From a bacterium (GTDB taxonomy: Bacteria > Pseudomonadota > Alphaproteobacteria > Caulobacterales > Hyphomonadaceae): a stretch of 15,548 nucleotides of DNA. Made by a program: the position numbers and the translations under genes. Location: NCBI GenBank assembly GCA_030824255.1, contig JAVBYB010000580.1, forward strand, positions 1-15,548, read 5' to 3'. How positions within the stretch are numbered: position 1 is the first letter of the stretch; every line of letters starts with the position of its first letter. Under the pieces are notes generated by a model. That model made no database searches. It saw only the letters and a list, made by a program, of their open reading frames with translations, and was not told where the DNA came from. This document shows positions 8,038 to 13,907 of the stretch, one piece after another.

Positions 8038-8790
8038 TTATGCCGCTCGCGGCTTGTAGGACACCGCCGACAGATAGAGCCCTTCCGCCGGGGAGACGGG
8101 GCCGCATTGAGTGCGGTCGGCGGCTTTCAGGATGTCGGCGATCCAGTTCACGGGCTGGCGCCCGCGCCCGACCTCTACCAGTGAGCCAACCATCGAGCGG
8201 ACCTGGTGATGCAGGTAGGAACGGGCGGTCGTCGCGATGACGATCTCGTCGAGCTGACGCGACACGCTGAAGCTGTCGAGTGTCTTTACGGGCGTATCGG
8301 CCTGGCAATGCGCATAGCGGAAGGTGGAAAAATCGTGGCGGCCGATGAAGACCTGCGCGGCGGCGTGCATCGCATCGGCGTCAAGCGGCGCTGCGATCCG
8401 CCAGGCGCGATTGCGGTCGAGCGCGAGGTCGGCGCGGCGATTGACGATGCGATAGATGTAGCTGCGGGACGTCGCATCGAAACGGGCATGGAAATCGGGC
8501 GCGGCGTCTTCGGCCTCCAGGATCGCAACGGGGTGCGGGCGCAGATGGGCGTTGAGCGCATCGCGGACCTTGCCGGCGGGAATGGTTTTGACGAGATCGA
8601 TATGCGCGACCTGTCCGTAGGCGTGGACGCCTGCATCCGTACGGCCCGCGCCGATGACGACGGCGGGCGCGCCGTCGAGCGCCTGGGCTGCAATCTCCAG
8701 CGTCTCCTGCACGGAGGGCGCGTTGTCCTGCCGCTGCCAGCCGGAATAGGCGCTACCGTCGTATTCGATGGTGAGCTTGTAGCGCGGCAC
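8038..8790 (-). CDS. truA: tRNA pseudouridine(38-40) synthase
   Basis: Isomerises uridines 38-40 in the anticodon arm of tRNAs to pseudouridine. The product has 250 residues, normal for TruA. It begins (V/M)PRYKLTIEYDGSAYSGWQRQ, the family N terminus, and carries the catalytic aspartate D52 in GAGRTDAGVHA. Other family blocks are FHARFDATSRSYIYRI (about 100-115), RHDFSTFR (151-158) and SYLHHQVRSMVGSLVEVGRG (191-210). The start is a GTG at 8790: the frame is open further upstream, but that part overlaps the acetyltransferase gene and does not resemble TruA. The GTG shares its first base with the TAG stop of the upstream gene (TAGTG), suggesting coupled translation in an fmt-acetyltransferase-truA operon. 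Confidence 0.95.
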   Translation of the reverse strand: MPRYKLTIEYDGSAYSGWQRQDNAPSVQETLEIAAQALDGAPAVVIGAGRTDAGVHAYGQVAHIDLVKTIPAGKVRDALNAHLRPHPVAILEAEDAAPDFHARFDATSRSYIYRIVNRRADLALDRNRAWRIAAPLDADAMHAAAQVFIGRHDFSTFRYAHCQADTPVKTLDSFSVSRQLDEIVIATTARSYLHHQVRSMVGSLVEVGRGRQPVNWIADILKAADRTQCGPVSPAEGLYLSAVSYKPRAA

Positions 8791-9284
8791 TAGGCGATCC
8801 CGAATGCGGCGGGGAAGATCAGCTCGCCTGACATGGGCGGGCCGTGGCGCAGGCGAAGGGCGAAGAAGTGAGGCCCCTTGAGCGATGTCTGAAAGGGCTC
8901 GGTCGCTTCGACGCTGAAGCCGAGTTTCGGATAGTACCAGTCGTGGCCGAGCACGAAGACGACGGAGACACCATTGTCGCGCAGCATGGTGAGCCCCTGG
9001 ACGATCAGCTGCTTGCCGATGCCTTCGCGCTGGACCCACGGGTCCACGCTCATCGGGCCAAGGCCGACAGCGCCGAGCTTGCCGCGCACGCCGACGGCAT
9101 AGAACAGGATGTGGCCGACGAGCCGGCCATCGAGCTCCGCCACCAGCTGGAGCACCACGTCTCCGTCTTTCTCAAGCTGAGTGACGATGCGGGCTTCGTC
9201 TTCCTGCCCGAAGGCGCGGGTGTTCAGGTCCGCAATGGCGGGCTTGTCGTCCTGCCAGGCGATGCGGATGACGGGCTTGTCCAT
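8790..9284 (-). CDS. GNAT N-acetyltransferase, YhbS-like
   Basis: Predicted cytoplasmic acetyl-CoA-dependent N-acetyltransferase of the GNAT fold, 164 residues, covering a single domain. The acetyl-CoA pyrophosphate loop (motif A) is visible as VQREGIGKQLI, with the Q-x-x-G-x-G pattern at residues 85-90. It is preceded by the beta-4 strand GAVGLGPMSVDP (71-82) and followed by VVFVLGHDWYYPKLGF (108-123), typical of the YhbS/COG3153 group. The substrate cannot be told from sequence. A good ribosome site, GGGAG, lies 7 bases before the ATG. The fmt stop is 15 bases upstream and the truA GTG overlaps the stop codon, so it sits inside a translation/tRNA operon. A role in acetylating a protein or small molecule linked to translation is possible but only inferred from position. 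Confidence 0.88.
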   Translation of the reverse strand: MDKPVIRIAWQDDKPAIADLNTRAFGQEDEARIVTQLEKDGDVVLQLVAELDGRLVGHILFYAVGVRGKLGAVGLGPMSVDPWVQREGIGKQLIVQGLTMLRDNGVSVVFVLGHDWYYPKLGFSVEATEPFQTSLKGPHFFALRLRHGPPMSGELIFPAAFGIA

Positions 9285-9299
9285 GTGAGGTCTCCCGTT

Positions 9300-10220
9300 T
9301 TAACCGAGGCGCGCGCCTTTTGAGATGGGCTTGCCGCGCTGGAATTGATCTGCCGTCATCTGCCCCTTGCCTGCGCGTTGCAAGCGGGTGAGCCGCACGG
9401 CGCCATCGCCACAGGCGACTTTCAGCATGTTGTCGACAACCTCCCCGGCGGCGGCCTGGCCGGCCTCGGCGCGCGCATTAAGGACCTTGATGCGCTGGCC
9501 GTCCATCTCGAACCAGGCGCCCGGAAAAGGAGCCATGCCGCGTATGCGGGCCGCGACCTGATCGGCCGGGAGCGTCCAGTCGATGCGGGCTTCCTCGGCC
9601 GAAACCTTGGAGGCGTAGGTGACGCCCTCCTCCGTCTGCGTGGCAAGGTGGGCCTTGCCGGCTTCGAGCAGGGCGAGGCCTTCGACCATCAGCGGCGCGC
9701 CGGCGAGGGAGAGACGATCGTGCACGTCGCCTGTGGTGTCGTCTTCCGAGATCGGCGTCGAGGCGGTGAGCATGACAGGGCCGGTATCAAGGCCGACATC
9801 CATCTTCATCACCTGTACGCCGGTCATCGTATCGCCCGCCATGACGGCGCGGTGGATGGGGGCGGCGCCGCGCCAGCGCGGCAGGATGGAACCATGCAGG
9901 TTGAAGCAGCCGAGACGCGGGGCGTCGAGGATCGCCTTTGGCAACAGCAGCCCGTAGGCGACGACGACGGCGGCATCGAGGTTCAGTGCGGCGAAGGCTT
10001 CGCGGTCCTCCTGCGCCTTGAAGTTGAGCGGGGTGCGAACTTCGATGCCGTGTCTTGCGGCGGCCTCGTGAACGGGCGTGCGGCGCAGGTCCTTGCCGCG
10101 GCCGGCGGGGCGCGGCGGCTGGGAATAGACGCAAGCCACGTCGTGACCCGCTGAAATGAGGGCTTCCAGCGTCGGAACGGCGAAATCGGGCGAACCCATG
10201 AAGGCGAGGCGAAGGGACAT
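9300..10220 (-). CDS. fmt: methionyl-tRNA formyltransferase
   Basis: Transfers a formyl group from 10-formyltetrahydrofolate to Met-tRNAfMet, producing the initiator tRNA. The product is 306 residues, close to the usual 310-315. The N-terminal formyltransferase domain (1 to about 205) shows RLAFMGSPDFAVPTLEAL, the folate-binding loop PRPAGRGKDLRRTPV, and the catalytic triad N107 and H109 (FNLHGSILPRWRGAAPI) and D145 (DVGLDTGPVM). The C-terminal OB-like domain (about 210-306) includes RIRGMAPFPGAWFE. The ATG at 10220 gives the family N terminus; the ribosome site is weak. It is first in the fmt-acetyltransferase-truA unit and divergent from the S9 peptidase. The usual companion def (peptide deformylase) is not next to it. 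Confidence 0.96.
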   Translation of the reverse strand: MSLRLAFMGSPDFAVPTLEALISAGHDVACVYSQPPRPAGRGKDLRRTPVHEAAARHGIEVRTPLNFKAQEDREAFAALNLDAAVVVAYGLLLPKAILDAPRLGCFNLHGSILPRWRGAAPIHRAVMAGDTMTGVQVMKMDVGLDTGPVMLTASTPISEDDTTGDVHDRLSLAGAPLMVEGLALLEAGKAHLATQTEEGVTYASKVSAEEARIDWTLPADQVAARIRGMAPFPGAWFEMDGQRIKVLNARAEAGQAAAGEVVDNMLKVACGDGAVRLTRLQRAGKGQMTADQFQRGKPISKGARLG

Positions 10221-10313
10221 GGGGCGTCTTCTAGCCAGAGTTTGGCGTGGCTGAAACCTCTGGCGTCCGTGGGGGGAATGGATAGCGTGCGCTCACTTTG
10301 CGGGAGGGTCTGA
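10221..10313. promoter_or_regulatory. divergent promoter region between fmt and the S9 peptidase
   Basis: This 93-base gap separates two genes pointing away from each other, so it should hold both promoters. I cannot pick out confident -35/-10 pairs. A 6-bp inverted repeat, CCAGAG (10235-10240) and CTCTGG (10258-10263), is present and could be a regulator site or chance. GGAGGG at about 10303-10308 is a strong Shine-Dalgarno for the peptidase ATG at 10314. Confidence 0.4.
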
Positions 10314-12329
10314 ATGAAGCGTCTTGCGGTTCTGTTGGCGTCGGTGTCGCTGCTGGCGGCCTGTAGCGGTGGGGAAGCGCCTCCGGCGAGCGAAGCGGCG
10401 GCCCCCACGGGGGGCTTTGGCGGGGCGCGCGGGGCGGACATGACCATCGCGGCCATCGCGCCGACCGACGAGGCCGTGACGGTGGGTTATGCGGGCGACG
10501 ATCCGGCAGACATCGCGCGCTACATCCTGGCCATGGGCGCGGGCGGATCCGAGATTTCGCCCGACGGGAAGAACATCGCCTTCAGCTGGCGTATCACGGG
10601 CGCGCCGCAGCTCTGGATCGTGGGCGTCGATGGCGGGCAGCCGCGGCAGCTGACCTTCGGCAACGGGATTACCTTCTTCGAATGGTCGCCGGACTCGCAG
10701 GCCCTCCTCTACGGCGCGGACAACAACGGCAACGAGCAGGAGAGCTACAGCCTCGTCACGGTGGATGGCGCGGTGGAGCAGGACCTGATCGCGGCGAAGG
10801 ACGGCGCATTCCGCGTGTTCGGCGGGTTCCTGCCGGATGGACAGTCGCTGCTCTATGCCTCGCCCGAACGGAACGGGTCGGACTTCGACATCTACATGGC
10901 CTCGCCCGAGGGGCCGCCGAGCCTGCTGGCGCAAGGCAAGCTGGGGACGTATGTGCGCTCTGTCTCGCCGGACGGCAAATCAGCTGTCGTGACCGAGGGC
11001 GTCGGCGAGGATTCCGACAAGCTCATGCTGCTCGATGTTCCGGGCAAGGCGCTGAGCACGATCGCGGACCCGAACCCGCGCGCCAGCCATGACGCTGGCG
11101 GCTTCACGTGGACGCCCGACAGCAAGGGCTTCTATTTCTCCAGCAATGAGGGCCGCGAGTTTTCCGCCCTGTCCTACTTCGATGTCGCGACAAAGACCGC
11201 GACCTTGGTGAAGGAGGCAGCGTTCGACATCCAGAATGTGAGCCTGTGCGGCGCCGGCGGCAAATGGCTTGCGTGGACGACGAATGAAGACGGGTTCTTC
11301 AAGCTGCATGTCGAGGAACGTGCGTCAAAGAAGGCAGTGTCGACACCGGTGCTGCCGGAGGGCGTCTACGGCTTGTCGTGCGATTTCGGTTCGCCGAAGC
11401 TGGCGATCAATGTGAACGGCTATGCGACGCCAGGCGATATCGTGGTGCTCGACCTGGCGACAGGCAAGACGAACACGGCGTTCGCGGGAAGCCTTGCGGG
11501 GCTTGATCCGAAGCGGCTGGTGAAGCCGGTGTCGGTGCGCATGAAGGCGCAGGACGGGGTTGAGCTGCAGGGCCTTCTGTATCTGCCGGATGCAAGTTCG
11601 GTGAAGGGCGGCGGCAAGCCGCCAGTGCTGTTCGACGTGCATGGCGGGCCGACGGGCCAGACGATGGCGAACTTTGATTCCAGCGCACAATACTATGTCG
11701 ACCGCGGCATCGCTATCTTTGCGCCGAACGTGCGTGGCTCGACGGGTTTCGGCCGGACATATGTGACGCTCGACGATCAGAAGAAACGTCTCGACAGCGT
11801 GCGCGACCTTGTCGACATGCTCGCCTTCCTCAAGGCTGAAGGGCGCGTGGATGCGGATCGCGCGGCGGTGGCCGGCGGATCCTATGGCGGCTACATGGTG
11901 AATGCCGTTGTGGGCGCTTACCCGGATGCGTTCGATGCCGGCATCTCGCTGTTCGGCATCGGCAACTGGGTGTCAGGACTTGAAGTGGCCTCGCCCGGCC
12001 TCAAGGCGTCGGACCTGATCGAGTATGGCGATATCGCCCAGCCCGAGTGGAAGACGTTCTACGAACAGAACTCGCCGGTGAACAATGCCGACAAGATCCG
12101 CGTGCCGATGCTCTACTCGCACGGCGTGATGGACCCGCGGATCGACATCTACGAGACCGAGGTGATGGTGAAGGCGCTGCGCAAGAATGGCGTGGAGGCC
12201 GAGTTCATCCGTTTCCCGGATGAAGGCCATGGCTGGCGCAAGCTGAGCAACCGGCTGTTCTACGGCCGCAAGGAAGCGGAATTCGTGGAGAAGCATCTGG
12301 TCGGCGCAGCGACGCCGGCGGCTCAATAA
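10314..12329 (+). CDS. S9 prolyl-oligopeptidase family peptidase, lipoprotein
   Basis: Predicted envelope-anchored serine peptidase, 671 residues, of the S9 family (dipeptidyl/acylaminoacyl-peptidase-like). A lipoprotein signal, MKRLAVLLASVSLLAAC, carries a lipobox LAAC with lipidated C17, followed by a flexible Ala/Gly/Pro linker to about residue 45. Residues about 75-395 form a beta-propeller with PD40-type strands (ISPDGKNIAFSW, FEWSPDSQALLY, FTWTPDSKGFYFSS). The alpha/beta-hydrolase domain (about 405-668) has oxyanion/strand motifs PPVLFDVHGGPTGQ and FAPNVRGSTGFGR and the triad S523 (GGSYGGYM), D607 (GVMDPRI) and H639 (DEGHGW), all intact. GGAGGG precedes the ATG at good spacing. Exact peptide specificity is unknown. 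Such enzymes usually trim short peptides; S9 lipoproteins are common in this group of bacteria (from memory). Confidence 0.93.
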   Translation: MKRLAVLLASVSLLAACSGGEAPPASEAAAPTGGFGGARGADMTIAAIAPTDEAVTVGYAGDDPADIARYILAMGAGGSEISPDGKNIAFSWRITGAPQLWIVGVDGGQPRQLTFGNGITFFEWSPDSQALLYGADNNGNEQESYSLVTVDGAVEQDLIAAKDGAFRVFGGFLPDGQSLLYASPERNGSDFDIYMASPEGPPSLLAQGKLGTYVRSVSPDGKSAVVTEGVGEDSDKLMLLDVPGKALSTIADPNPRASHDAGGFTWTPDSKGFYFSSNEGREFSALSYFDVATKTATLVKEAAFDIQNVSLCGAGGKWLAWTTNEDGFFKLHVEERASKKAVSTPVLPEGVYGLSCDFGSPKLAINVNGYATPGDIVVLDLATGKTNTAFAGSLAGLDPKRLVKPVSVRMKAQDGVELQGLLYLPDASSVKGGGKPPVLFDVHGGPTGQTMANFDSSAQYYVDRGIAIFAPNVRGSTGFGRTYVTLDDQKKRLDSVRDLVDMLAFLKAEGRVDADRAAVAGGSYGGYMVNAVVGAYPDAFDAGISLFGIGNWVSGLEVASPGLKASDLIEYGDIAQPEWKTFYEQNSPVNNADKIRVPMLYSHGVMDPRIDIYETEVMVKALRKNGVEAEFIRFPDEGHGWRKLSNRLFYGRKEAEFVEKHLVGAATPAAQ

Positions 12330-12344
12330 CTGACGCTCTTGATA

Positions 12345-12370
12345 CCGGATAGCCGCCGCGCGGCTTCCGG
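12345..12370 (+). repeat. hairpin after the S9 peptidase, REP-like or terminator
   Basis: CCGGA-t-AGCCG (12345-12355) pairs with CGGCTTCCGG (12361-12370) around loop CCGCG: a 10-bp stem with one bulged T, 15 bases after the peptidase stop. No T run follows; the next bases are GATGACAAGC. On the minus strand the right arm reads GTCATCCCGGAAGCCG, sharing the GTCATnCCGG edge with the composite repeat near 7568-7576. It may be a copy of the same dispersed repeat class that also marks the transcript end. Confidence 0.5.
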
Positions 12371-12431
12371 GATGACAAGCTGTGATGTTGCAGCGCTTCC
12401 ATCCGGGGCGACGAGGCCTTACCTTCCCTCC

Positions 12432-12752
12432 ATGGAATTCAAACCGCACGAAATCATCCTGATGGCCCTCGGCGTGGCCGTGCCCGCGGTCGTGCTGGTG
12501 CTGGCATTCATTCCGGGAGGTCTGGACTTCCTGTTCACGTTGGCGGTGGACCCGGTTGTTGGCCCGATCGTGTTCTTTGGCGGGGCCGCGATCCTGTTCG
12601 GCGTCCTGTCCTGGCGCATCTACCGGCGTATCCGGCCAGCACCGAAAAAGGCTGCGCCGCCCAAGGCTGAGCATGTCAGCCCCACAAAAATGCCCCGTGT
12701 CGAGGGCTCGGACGCGGTCGAACGCCTCAAAAACCGCAAGCCTCAAGCCTGA
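12432..12752 (+). CDS. small two-helix membrane protein of unknown function
   Basis: Unrecognised 106-residue protein. Two hydrophobic segments are clear: about residues 8-28 (IILMALGVAVPAVVLVLAFI) and 42-63 (VVGPIVFFGGAAILFGVLSW). They are followed by a basic WRIYRRIRPAPKKAAPPK stretch and a charged, Lys/Pro-rich tail to residue 106. By the positive-inside rule the tail should be cytoplasmic. The ATG at 12432 is chosen because the frame upstream of it runs into the 12345-12370 hairpin and reads as low-quality sequence; no good Shine-Dalgarno is seen, the nearest GAGG being about 15 bases away. It lies 102 bases after the S9 peptidase on the same strand, so co-transcription is possible. No function can be assigned. 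Confidence 0.7.
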   Translation: MEFKPHEIILMALGVAVPAVVLVLAFIPGGLDFLFTLAVDPVVGPIVFFGGAAILFGVLSWRIYRRIRPAPKKAAPPKAEHVSPTKMPRVEGSDAVERLKNRKPQA

Positions 12753-12796
12753 TCGCGGACGTCTCCAGCAAAGATGCACACGCAGCGGCGCGTGGC

Positions 12797-12841
12797 CTAT
12801 TATTTGCTAATAGCATATTACTGGCGTCAATCGAATCGCCA
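12797..12841. promoter_or_regulatory. AT-rich island with interlocking dyads, possible operator or promoter
   Basis: In otherwise GC-rich DNA, 12797-12821 is mostly A/T. It contains alternating arms CTATTA (12797-12802), TAATAG (12808-12813) and TATTA (12816-12820). The first two form a 6-bp inverted repeat with a 5-base spacer; the last two form a 5-bp repeat with a 3-base spacer. A further stem, TGGCG (12822-12826) with CGCCA (12837-12841), follows directly. Such a layout suits a regulator binding site or promoter upstream of the small ORF at 12898, but I cannot place a convincing -35/-10 pair. Confidence 0.35.
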
Positions 12842-12886
12842 AGTGTTTCACATCAGAGCCAGGGCCCTGAACGGGTCGGCGCCGCG

Positions 12887-12892
12887 AAGGAG
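12887..12892 (+). promoter_or_regulatory. strong ribosome binding site
   Basis: AAGGAG lies five bases before the ATG at 12898. It is one of the best Shine-Dalgarno matches in the window and the main reason to consider the short ORF that follows as translated. Confidence 0.5.
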
Positions 12893-12897
12893 ACTGC

Positions 12898-13014
12898 ATG
12901 ATCAAACCTGCAATCCCTGACGCCGCCGCACGTGCCGTCGCCCTGCTGGTCCCGGCCGCCCGGCGTGACCGCTGCAATGGCGGCTGCACAGTCGATGGAG
13001 GCGCCGGTCACTAG
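12898..13014 (+). CDS. possible 38-residue small protein
   Basis: Short reading frame, ATG to TAG, encoding 38 residues starting MIKPAIPDAAARAVALLVPA and ending in a RDRCNGGCTVDGGAGH tail. It has two cysteines spaced C-x3-C (CNGGC) and a short hydrophobic patch (AVALLV), too short for a confident membrane helix. I do not recognise the product. In favour: AAGGAG at ideal spacing, an AT-rich dyad island 80 bases upstream, and a terminator hairpin with a T run about 180 bases downstream on the same strand. Against: very short, no known family, and a composition that any GC-rich frame could give. It could instead be a leader peptide, or the region could be a non-coding RNA. Confidence 0.35.
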   Translation: MIKPAIPDAAARAVALLVPAARRDRCNGGCTVDGGAGH

Positions 13015-13196
13015 GACCTTGTGCCGACAGCATGATGATGAAGGCATCCGCCGGCTCCCCCTTTTCATCCGGCGAGGCCAGAGACGGGCCCGGCGACTTC
13101 GCGAACCAACTCCCTTGCACGCGAGAACCCGCGCCCACGCTCATACGGCCATGCCTTCGTCCGCTGGCGACAGATTTGCCCGATCAATCGCCAGTG

Positions 13197-13236
13197 CTGC
13201 GGGCTCCCTATCACCGGGGAGCCCGCAGATCTTTTC
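13197..13236 (+). terminator. strong intrinsic terminator hairpin between convergent units
   Basis: CTGCGGGCTCCC (13197-13208) pairs perfectly with GGGAGCCCGCAG (13217-13228): a 12-bp GC-rich stem with an 8-base loop, TATCACCG. On the plus strand it is followed by ATCTTTT, giving a T run for transcripts arriving from the 12432 or 12898 genes. On the minus strand it starts 12 bases after the stop of the 13241-13558 gene and is preceded by AAAAGAT but not followed by T residues. It is thus best as a plus-strand terminator, perhaps acting in both directions. Confidence 0.75.
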
Positions 13237-13240
13237 GGCG

Positions 13241-13558
13241 TCAGATTACCTGCGTCCAGTAACGCCAGGCCAGAAGCGAGCCGAGTGCGAACACGCCGGC
13301 GAGGAACAGCGGCGTCGTGAACTTCCTGAGATACTGAAAGGTCAGCGCCTGCACGATGGCGATGGCGATGTAGATCGGCCAGCCGCGTACTATGCCATCG
13401 AATGTCGGCGCGCCCATGCTGGCGATGATCTCCATCGGGGTGCTGCTCGCATAGGGCGCCGGCTTCAGCATCAGTATGGGAAGCACGCCCGAGAACCACA
13501 CCAGCACGACCGCAGCCACAAAGACGAGCGCGTGTTTAATCCAGTCGGTGCGCGACAC
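13241..13558 (-). CDS. small three-helix membrane protein of unknown function
   Basis: Unrecognised protein of 105 residues, very hydrophobic. Helices lie at about residues 9-30 (HALVFVAAVVLVWFSGVLPILML), 60-77 (WPIYIAIAIVQALTF) and 83-101 (PLFLAGVFALGSLLAWRYW). The loop between helices 1 and 2 (KPAPYASSTPMEIIASMGAP) has no known motif. The start is taken as GTG at 13558, because GAGG lies five bases upstream and the product then begins (V/M)SRTDWIKHA. A GTG at 13573 and an upstream frame overlapping ybaB are less likely. It begins 22 bases after the ybaB stop, so it is likely the last gene of the dnaX-ybaB operon, where recR is normally found. It bears no resemblance to RecR: no zinc finger, no Toprim domain. 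Confidence 0.75.
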   Translation of the reverse strand: MSRTDWIKHALVFVAAVVLVWFSGVLPILMLKPAPYASSTPMEIIASMGAPTFDGIVRGWPIYIAIAIVQALTFQYLRKFTTPLFLAGVFALGSLLAWRYWTQVI

Positions 13559-13580
13559 GTGAACCTCAACCACTCTTGTT

Positions 13581-13907
13581 TCAGAACGGGAGCTTGAAGC
13601 CCGGCAACATGCCGCCAAGACCGCCCGTGGCCTGCTTCATGGCGTCGGCCATGGCGTCGTCCAGCTTGCGCCGTGCATCGGCGTGAGCAGCCTTCACGAG
13701 GTCTTCCACCATTTCCTTGTCGCCGGGCGTCATCAGAGAGGGATCGATGATGAGCGCGTGCAACTCGCCCTTTCCCTTCAGCGTGATCCTGACCATGCCG
13801 CCGCCGGCAGAGCCTTCGGCCGTGATCAACTCCATGCGCTCCTGCGCCTCCTGGAGGCGCTGCTGCATCTCCTGCGCCTGGCGCATGATGTCGGACAGGT
13901 CTTTCAT
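13581..13907 (-). CDS. ybaB: YbaB/EbfC family nucleoid-associated protein
   Basis: Small DNA-binding, nucleoid-associated protein that acts as a dimer, 108 residues, the standard family length. The N-terminal helix (about 1-30, MKDLSDIMRQAQEMQQRLQE) is followed by the family core AGGGMVRITLKGKGELHALIIDPSL (about 34-58), then DLVKAAHADARRKLDDAMADAMKQATGGLGGMLPGF with the Gly/Met-rich tail. The ATG at 13907 overlaps the dnaX TGA by four bases (ATGA), a sign of translational coupling. The dnaX-ybaB pair is conserved across many bacteria. No anomaly is seen in the protein; the missing downstream recR is the odd part of its context. Confidence 0.96.
   Translation of the reverse strand: MKDLSDIMRQAQEMQQRLQEAQERMELITAEGSAGGGMVRITLKGKGELHALIIDPSLMTPGDKEMVEDLVKAAHADARRKLDDAMADAMKQATGGLGGMLPGFKLPF

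Noticed and set aside
13032..13262. 76-codon plus-strand frame starting with three consecutive Met codons
   Set aside because: It includes the terminator hairpin and ends inside the opposing gene. No family resemblance is seen, and no good Shine-Dalgarno precedes it.
12932..13597. 221-codon plus-strand open frame through the convergent gap
   Set aside because: It runs across the terminator hairpin and antisense through the three-helix membrane gene, is Arg/His-rich, and has no ribosome site or domain; it is a shadow frame of high-GC DNA.
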